Of a stretch of 26,820 nucleotides of DNA, positions 21,727-26,820 are shown in pieces. Positions within the stretch are counted from its first letter, which is position 1. Each line of letters begins with the position of its first letter. Source of the DNA: CAYTZA01 sp964442365. GTDB lineage: Bacteria; Patescibacteriota; Minisyncoccia; Phycocordibacterales; DAORIS01. A model generated the notes under the pieces. The model was not told the origin of the DNA, ran no database searches, and worked only from the letters and a program-made list of their open reading frames with translations. Where the stretch lies: the NCBI GenBank assembly GCA_964442365.1, contig CAYTZA010000007.1, forward strand, positions 1 through 26,820, written 5' to 3'. A program made the position numbers and the translations under genes.

Positions 21727-24503
21727 ACTATTTCAGAATTTACAGATGCAGAAGTAGGAGTGGGTCGAGCATAACGACGTGCAACATCAGCCTCTACCAG
21801 CTCTCGTGGAGCTCCATAGGTAAGATACGAAAGTTCTTTAAGCTTTTCTAAAATAGCAGGATTACCTACTGGTGGAGACATAGTTTGCATACTAAAAGGT
21901 TTAACTGGTTGACCGTTTACCAACATTTTTACATAGGCATTGCGATTTTCAATATTCATAAGATCGTTAGTAGTAAAAACTGGTGTAAACTGTTTCTCCA
22001 AAAACTCAGCATCTTGAGCGCCAACACGAAATGCCGCGATAGAACCAACGTTACCAAAAACAGCATCGCGAGTTTTTTCATCTAGCTGAGCAATAAACTG
22101 ATGAGCGAGGTTAAGTGAAAGTCTATATTTTCTAGCCTCTGACAAAATAGTTGCAATAGATGGTGTAGTTACGTTTTGAAACTCATCTATATATAGATAA
22201 AAATCTGATAGTGGTGATCCCAAAGAATCAACACGAGATAAAGCCGCCATAAGAATCTTTCCAACCAAAATCAAACCGATAAGATAAGAGTTAATATCGC
22301 CCAATTTACCTTTTGCAAGATTAACAAGTAAAATCTTTTTACCATCCATGATTTCCCTGAAGTTAAATGCTGATTTCTCTTGTCCAATAATCGGACGCAT
22401 AATTTCATTGGAAAGAAAGATATCAAATTTAGAAGTAATATAAGGTACCATATTGGCTAAAGATGCTTCCCCACCAGCTTTCTCAGCTACCTCTTTCCAA
22501 AACTGTACGACGATAGGATTCTTACAATTCGCCAATTTCAAATCTCTAAACTTTTTATCAGCCAAAACACGAGACACTTCAAGTAAGGTTGCACCCGTAT
22601 CAGGATCTTCGATAACCAACATGGTGGCATTTCTAAAATACTGTTCGAACATAGGGCCGCCAGCCACTTTCATATCAAATAACTTTTCAAATATAGAAAG
22701 CATTTCGTTGACCACAAAAGTCTTCTGTTCAGGATGACTTCTATCATATTCGAGCATATTGAGGGCCATAGGCCGTGCTGTATGACTCGGATCAAAGTAA
22801 ATCACATCATCATATCTTTCGGGTGGTACAGCAGCCAAAATATCTTGAACATCAACTCCGTGTGGATCCATAAAACAGACGCCATCGCCGTTTTTAATAT
22901 CCTGTATGGCCATATTTTTGATTAGCGTAGATTTACCTGTTCCTGTCTGTCCAATAGTATAAAAATGTCTCATACGATCTTCACGAGTCATATGTATGAC
23001 TGTTTCGATGTCACGATATCGATTTGAACCAAGTATTACGCCTGTCTGAGGCATAGAAAGAGGTGCTGGAGCAGAACCAGCTCGACTGATTTTGAGTTGT
23101 GGTGCTGACTCAATATCCTGATGAGCAAAATGCATAACTGTAGCAACTTCTTTCAAAGATAACGGCAAGCGTATATCAAAAGAAAAATTTCTAAAAATAA
23201 AATCACGCTCAAGTTTTTTGAGTTTTGTTCCAGATACTCTTTTAAAAGTAAGATTGTTACCCGTTGTATTATCAAATTGATTAAAACCAGATTCAATATC
23301 ACTCAAAATATGCTCTGCTCGTGATGAATCCGCAGCTGATGTCATAATACGGATATTTGTAAGCACAATCGGAGAAGATATTTTTTGTTTGATAAATTCA
23401 ACCTGATCTAGTTCAAGTTTGGTAAGTTCAGATTTTTTCCCTTCTTCCTCTTTTTTAATCTGCACAGGAAAAACAAGCTCCTTAAAATCTTTTGCCAAAT
23501 CACCCAAAAATGTATCTCTTATATCTATAGCAGTCTTAAGTGGTGTACCCTTGCCAATTTGCTTCAGCGCATTGTTATAATACTTTGCATACGTATCACC
23601 TACTGGCTTAACAATAAACTGTATCGAAGCTCCTTCACCATGACGAGAAATCTTCGAAAAACTATTTAAAATAATATTTAGCGGATCATAATCAAATTGT
23701 TCATATGTTTTGAGTGGAAAAATAGGGTTTCTTGCAGATTTTGCATAAGAACCGGCTGCAACTCCATCTGGATTAAAAATATTGTAATCAGTATCAATCA
23801 CCTGAAGCTTTGCGTGGGGGTATATAGAAATCAATTGTTTCTCAAAGAGATGCGATTTTGAAGAAGGTACAGCTACATAAAATACAGTTTCATCATTCCC
23901 ATGAGTGTTGGCAATTTCAAGAGAAAAATAATTATCTCCACTTTTCTTTTCGTTTACTGATAACATACCAGCAAAAAACTGTTCCATGGCAGAAAGTATA
24001 TTTTTGAGTTCTTTTACCCTTTCGGTTTCACTTTTCTTTGAGCCAGGTAAAAGCACTTCAAATAAAACCATATCGAGACTACGGCGCTCATCACGCTTTA
24101 CTTTTATATGTTCTTTTGAAGTATGAAAAAAGTGAACCAAAGTACGATGAAATTCATCCTCCAAATGCGGATTATTAAGTTTTTCAAGTACAGATAGAGT
24201 ATTTCGTAAACCTCGACGAGTAAACATCTCCACAAGATTATTAAGTGCCTCCTCGTTGCTTTGAGATGCAACATGTGACGCTTGTATCTCTACTTCCCCA
24301 TGAAGCATATTGTGACCTTTGGTGAGTAAACGCTCACTTGGCTCTTTACCATAACGACCAACTTCTTCTACTACAGCTTCTACATGAGAACCGCCACCTT
24401 GTCGTAACATTTCTTCTTTTCTTTTGGCGATACGCTCCTGCATGTACGCAATCTCTTCTTGCGGATTAGCAAAGGTACCAACAATACGTTCTCCTTGATT
24501 CAT
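21723..24503 (-). CDS. VirD4/TraG-like type IV secretion ATPase
   Basis: A 926-residue cytoplasmic ATPase of the conjugative coupling-protein type, of the kind often found in Patescibacteria. The N-terminal half has no recognised domain and no clear membrane helix. The ATPase half starts with FYTIGQTGTGKSTLIKNMA (Walker A near residue 520), followed by CFMDPHGVDVQDIL and YFDPSHTARPMALN. Walker B with the following glutamate is YLYIDEFQNV (near 773), then ATILSEARKYRLSLNLAHQF and a C-terminal domain with FGNVGSIAAFRVGAQDA. Such enzymes pump DNA or protein through type IV secretion channels; a role in DNA uptake is also possible. The ATG has TATAAT 7 bases upstream. It overlaps ndk by 4 bases, which is an odd pairing. 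Confidence 0.85.
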   Translation of the reverse strand: MNQGERIVGTFANPQEEIAYMQERIAKRKEEMLRQGGGSHVEAVVEEVGRYGKEPSERLLTKGHNMLHGEVEIQASHVASQSNEEALNNLVEMFTRRGLRNTLSVLEKLNNPHLEDEFHRTLVHFFHTSKEHIKVKRDERRSLDMVLFEVLLPGSKKSETERVKELKNILSAMEQFFAGMLSVNEKKSGDNYFSLEIANTHGNDETVFYVAVPSSKSHLFEKQLISIYPHAKLQVIDTDYNIFNPDGVAAGSYAKSARNPIFPLKTYEQFDYDPLNIILNSFSKISRHGEGASIQFIVKPVGDTYAKYYNNALKQIGKGTPLKTAIDIRDTFLGDLAKDFKELVFPVQIKKEEEGKKSELTKLELDQVEFIKQKISSPIVLTNIRIMTSAADSSRAEHILSDIESGFNQFDNTTGNNLTFKRVSGTKLKKLERDFIFRNFSFDIRLPLSLKEVATVMHFAHQDIESAPQLKISRAGSAPAPLSMPQTGVILGSNRYRDIETVIHMTREDRMRHFYTIGQTGTGKSTLIKNMAIQDIKNGDGVCFMDPHGVDVQDILAAVPPERYDDVIYFDPSHTARPMALNMLEYDRSHPEQKTFVVNEMLSIFEKLFDMKVAGGPMFEQYFRNATMLVIEDPDTGATLLEVSRVLADKKFRDLKLANCKNPIVVQFWKEVAEKAGGEASLANMVPYITSKFDIFLSNEIMRPIIGQEKSAFNFREIMDGKKILLVNLAKGKLGDINSYLIGLILVGKILMAALSRVDSLGSPLSDFYLYIDEFQNVTTPSIATILSEARKYRLSLNLAHQFIAQLDEKTRDAVFGNVGSIAAFRVGAQDAEFLEKQFTPVFTTNDLMNIENRNAYVKMLVNGQPVKPFSMQTMSPPVGNPAILEKLKELSYLTYGAPRELVEADVARRYARPTPTSASVNSEIV

Positions 24504-24510
24504 TGGGCAT

Positions 24511-24516
24511 ATTATA
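24511..24516 (-). promoter_or_regulatory. -10 element of the VirD4-like gene
   Basis: A perfect TATAAT on the minus strand, ending 7 bases before the ATG at 24503, in the 21-base gap after map. It implies a leaderless start independent of the secY-adk-map operon. No good -35 is seen. Confidence 0.5.
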
Positions 24517-24524
24517 CCCTACTT

Positions 24525-25292
24525 TTATTGAGTTAGTATTTCTACACCGTCTTTAGTTACTACAACAGTATGTTCAAAATGAGCAGAGAGTGAACGATCT
24601 CTAGTTCGATATGTATAACCATCTTTTTCAAGAACAACATCTTTACCACCAAGAGTAAGCATAGGTTCTACAGCAAGAACCATACCTTCTTTTAAACGTG
24701 GCCCCTCTCCAGCTCTGGCGGTATTTGGTACAAAAGGATCTTCATGAACAGCATAACCGACACCATGACCAGACAAAGCATCGACAATACCAAAACCAAA
24801 AGGTTTTACATATTTTTTAATCACTGCACCAATATCTCCCACATATCCTCCTGGCTTTATCGCCAAAATACCCAACCTTAAAGCCTCTCTGGTTGTCTGG
24901 AGGAGTGTTTCAGACTCTACAGATATCTTTCCTACAGGTACCGTTACGGCGTGATCGGTAATAAGATTTTTATGAATAAGTCCAAGATCAATACCTACAA
25001 TATCTCCCTCTTTTAATATTCGTGGTTTTTCATTTGGTATACCATGTACCACTTCTTCGTTGATAGAAACACATAAACTTGCAGGATACGGACGAGCTAC
25101 ACCGTGAGGTGTATAACCTAAAAAAGCCGCTTTATCACCACCTTCACGAATAAGTTCTTCTGCATATGTGTTTAACTCACTAGTAGATACACCAGGAACC
25201 ACCTTTTTTGCCACTTCTTTTAAGATATAGGCTAAACGAGCCCCACCTTCGCGGAGTATCACTATCTCTTCTGGTTTTTTAATAGAAATCAT
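24525..25292 (-). CDS. map: Methionine aminopeptidase, type I
   Basis: Removes the initiator methionine from nascent proteins. The 255 residues include the five metal ligands in the expected order: Asp in VGIDLG, Asp in ITDHAVTV, His in SGHGVGYAVHE, Glu in LAVEPML and Glu in HFEHTVVV. The N-terminus MISIKKPEEIVILREGGARL is typical of type I enzymes without a zinc-finger extension. The start codon overlaps the adk stop (ATGA), which indicates coupled translation in the secY-adk-map operon. Confidence 0.96.
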   Translation of the reverse strand: MISIKKPEEIVILREGGARLAYILKEVAKKVVPGVSTSELNTYAEELIREGGDKAAFLGYTPHGVARPYPASLCVSINEEVVHGIPNEKPRILKEGDIVGIDLGLIHKNLITDHAVTVPVGKISVESETLLQTTREALRLGILAIKPGGYVGDIGAVIKKYVKPFGFGIVDALSGHGVGYAVHEDPFVPNTARAGEGPRLKEGMVLAVEPMLTLGGKDVVLEKDGYTYRTRDRSLSAHFEHTVVVTKDGVEILTQ

Positions 25293-25885
25293 ATCTGTAT
25301 AAGAGCGCGTATATCCGTGTGTATTTCTGATACTGAACGTTCAGCATCAATCTCGTGAAAATTATATAAAGGATTCTTTTTATAAAAATCGATAGCTGGC
25401 TGAACATTGCTTGCAAACCATGCCATACGATTCTGTATATCGTCTTGATTATCATCGGCACGTTGACGTTCGGTTAGTCTACTTCTCGCCCACACTTCAC
25501 CTACGTTTAGATAAATAACAATAGGACGAGGAATCTTATAAAAATCAAATACCGAATCCATAACAAGAGCTTCGTCGTATTTACGGGGTGAACCATCAAA
25601 TATAAGATGCTGATTGGCTATAGCCCCAGAAACCAAACGATGTGCCCATAAATATGTTGCCAAAAACTCTGGCATAAGTCCGCCTTCTTCTTGTATCTTT
25701 TTAGCAAGATCTGCAGTATGTGAACCCCCTTGGTCTATAAAATCACGGAACTCTGCTCCTGTTTCAACATAAAGCACAGAATTATTTTCATCCTGTTTTT
25801 TAAGATGATCAATAAGAAGCTCTGCTTGTGTACCCTTTCCAGAACCTGAGCGACCAATAAATATAAAACTTTGTGGACCTTTCAT
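25289..25885 (-). CDS. adk: Adenylate kinase, short-lid type
   Basis: Converts ATP and AMP to two ADP. The 198-residue protein has P-loop GRSGSGKGTQ (residues 11-20, usually GPPGAGKGTQ), the AMP-binding ETGAEFRDFI (usual STGDxLR), FDGSPRK (usual DGFPR) and RLTERQRADDNQDDIQNR in place of a long LID. There are no zinc-lid cysteines, so it is a short form. Several normally fixed residues differ, making it a divergent member; a related nucleotide kinase cannot be excluded. The position between secY and map strongly favours adk. Confidence 0.85.
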   Translation of the reverse strand: MKGPQSFIFIGRSGSGKGTQAELLIDHLKKQDENNSVLYVETGAEFRDFIDQGGSHTADLAKKIQEEGGLMPEFLATYLWAHRLVSGAIANQHLIFDGSPRKYDEALVMDSVFDFYKIPRPIVIYLNVGEVWARSRLTERQRADDNQDDIQNRMAWFASNVQPAIDFYKKNPLYNFHEIDAERSVSEIHTDIRALIQI

Positions 25886-25917
25886 ACCTTCAGTCTATCC
25901 TAGCAGACAGATTTTAT

Positions 25918-26820
25918 CTAGTACTCTTGAGCGGTAAGCTGAGCGCCAATCTTTTTAAGAGAATCGAGAATAACGGATACAACAATCATAATAGATGTGC
26001 CACCGATAGTTAGTGTGGTGATATTGGTAAATCCTCTAACAACAATAGGTGTAACTGCAATAACACCCAAGAATAAAGCACCTACAAGAGTAATACGAGT
26101 GATTACATGAGAAAGGTGTTGCATAGTTGAATCACCAGGACGCACTCCAGGAATAAATGCCCCGTTTTTCTGAAGATTCGTTGCTATTTGCTGTGGATCA
26201 AAAGTAACTGCGGTATAAAAATACGTAAATAGGAAAACTAATACAAAGTAAGTTCCTGCATAAGCCCATTGATTTTGTAGGAAAAGATTAACCTTTTCAG
26301 AAGCAATTGCCACCCATGGTTGTCCGGTCAAAGCAAGAAGGTTCAAAACTACTTGAGGCAATAACAAAAGAGAGAGACCGAATATGATTGGTATAACTCC
26401 AGCCTGTGTAAGGCGCAAAGGAAGATATGTTGATATGCCTCCGTATACTTTGTTACCACGAACTCTTTTAGCGTATGTTACCGGAACAGGACGCTCTGCT
26501 TCAGTAACAGTAACCACGCCCCATATAACAATAAGTCCAACCACAGCAAAGACCACGTACGTAGGAATTTGAGCGGTATCAAAAGCAGCAACAGTTTGAA
26601 AGATATGAGGTAAAAACGAAGATACGATACCACCAAAGATAATCAAAGACGCTCCGTTACCTACACCAAACTCACTAATAAGATCACCGAGCCATACCAA
26701 AAGAAGTGACCCTGCTGTAATAATAATAACGTTAAGAGCTGTTTCAAAAAAACCGAGTGGTGAAATAACATTTTGTCTTTCAAGAAGAGTCAAAAAACTA
26801 ATACCCTGCAAAAGAGCCAG
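25918..26820 (-). CDS. secY: Protein translocase subunit SecY (5' part outside window)
   Basis: Central pore subunit of the Sec translocon. About 300 C-terminal residues are present, beginning near membrane helix 3-4 and running to the natural end (KKIGAQLTAQEY). Recognisable parts are ISEFGVGNGASLIIFGGIVS, TEAERPVPVTYAKRVRG (cytosolic loop), STYLPLRLTQAGVIPIIF and FYTAVTFDPQQIATNLQKNG, then FIPGVRPGDSTMQHL. The frame stays open to the window edge (LALLQGISFL), so the start lies beyond it; the TTG at 26811 is not the real start. It is the first gene here of the secY-adk-map operon. Confidence 0.95.
   Translation of the reverse strand: MALLQGISFLTLLERQNVISPLGFFETALNVIIITAGSLLLVWLGDLISEFGVGNGASLIIFGGIVSSFLPHIFQTVAAFDTAQIPTYVVFAVVGLIVIWGVVTVTEAERPVPVTYAKRVRGNKVYGGISTYLPLRLTQAGVIPIIFGLSLLLLPQVVLNLLALTGQPWVAIASEKVNLFLQNQWAYAGTYFVLVFLFTYFYTAVTFDPQQIATNLQKNGAFIPGVRPGDSTMQHLSHVITRITLVGALFLGVIAVTPIVVRGFTNITTLTIGGTSIMIVVSVILDSLKKIGAQLTAQEY

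Noticed and set aside
1..26820. CRISPR array, toxin-antitoxin, restriction or other defence genes
   Set aside because: No regularly spaced repeats and no nuclease, methyltransferase or toxin motifs other than the RNA-processing beta-CASP enzyme.

Overview
The window looks like a chromosomal segment of a small-genome bacterium of the Candidate Phyla Radiation (Patescibacteria, probably Parcubacteria). This rests on the AT-rich sequence, large cell-surface proteins with dockerin-type repeats, a VirD4-like ATPase and a VirB2/TrbC-like pilin scattered among housekeeping genes, a PilX-like prepilin, a short-lid adenylate kinase, and almost no Shine-Dalgarno sequences. The lineage is an inference from gene content; there is no rRNA here to test it. 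The sequence is a draft: two runs of 100 N are each flanked by the same 55 bases, so both are very probably assembly joins rather than missing DNA.

Layout. 1-3051: an aquaporin-like channel (-) diverges from recG (+). 3052-3427: first N-gap and a tRNA with anticodon UAU (isoleucine, AUA codons). 3428-8070: two translationally coupled surface-protein genes (-), the second with six EF-hand-like calcium loops. 8165-11007: a protein-quality-control cluster, ftsH (-) diverging from smpB and the tmRNA gene ssrA (+). 11050-12561: three small genes of unknown function, each with its own promoter and terminator and two with strong ribosome binding sites, unlike the rest of the window. 12567-13889: a divergent Maf-like nucleotide pyrophosphatase (-) and a cold-shock protein (+). 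13914-17503 (-): a PilX-like prepilin and a coiled-coil protein that becomes one 960-residue gene when the second N-gap is collapsed. 17557-19140 (+): a VirB2-like pilin, then infC-rpmI-rplT. 19153-26820 (-): secY (cut by the window edge), adk, map, a VirD4-like ATPase, ndk, a 6S RNA gene, a small DUF2238-like membrane protein and a beta-CASP metallo-beta-lactamase nuclease.

How the parts fit. Translation (infC, L35, L20, tRNA), nascent-chain processing and export (map, secY), ribosome rescue and tagged-protein degradation (smpB, ssrA, ftsH), RNA turnover (beta-CASP nuclease) and global transcription control (6S RNA) dominate. The pilins and the VirD4-like ATPase suggest surface-pilus or DNA-transfer machinery. 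At least seven protein genes have a -10 hexamer ending only 6-10 bases before the start codon, implying leaderless or nearly leaderless mRNAs. No CRISPR array, transposase, integrase or recognisable defence system was seen. The least explained items are the three-gene segment after ssrA, the 960-residue protein and the UAU tRNA.
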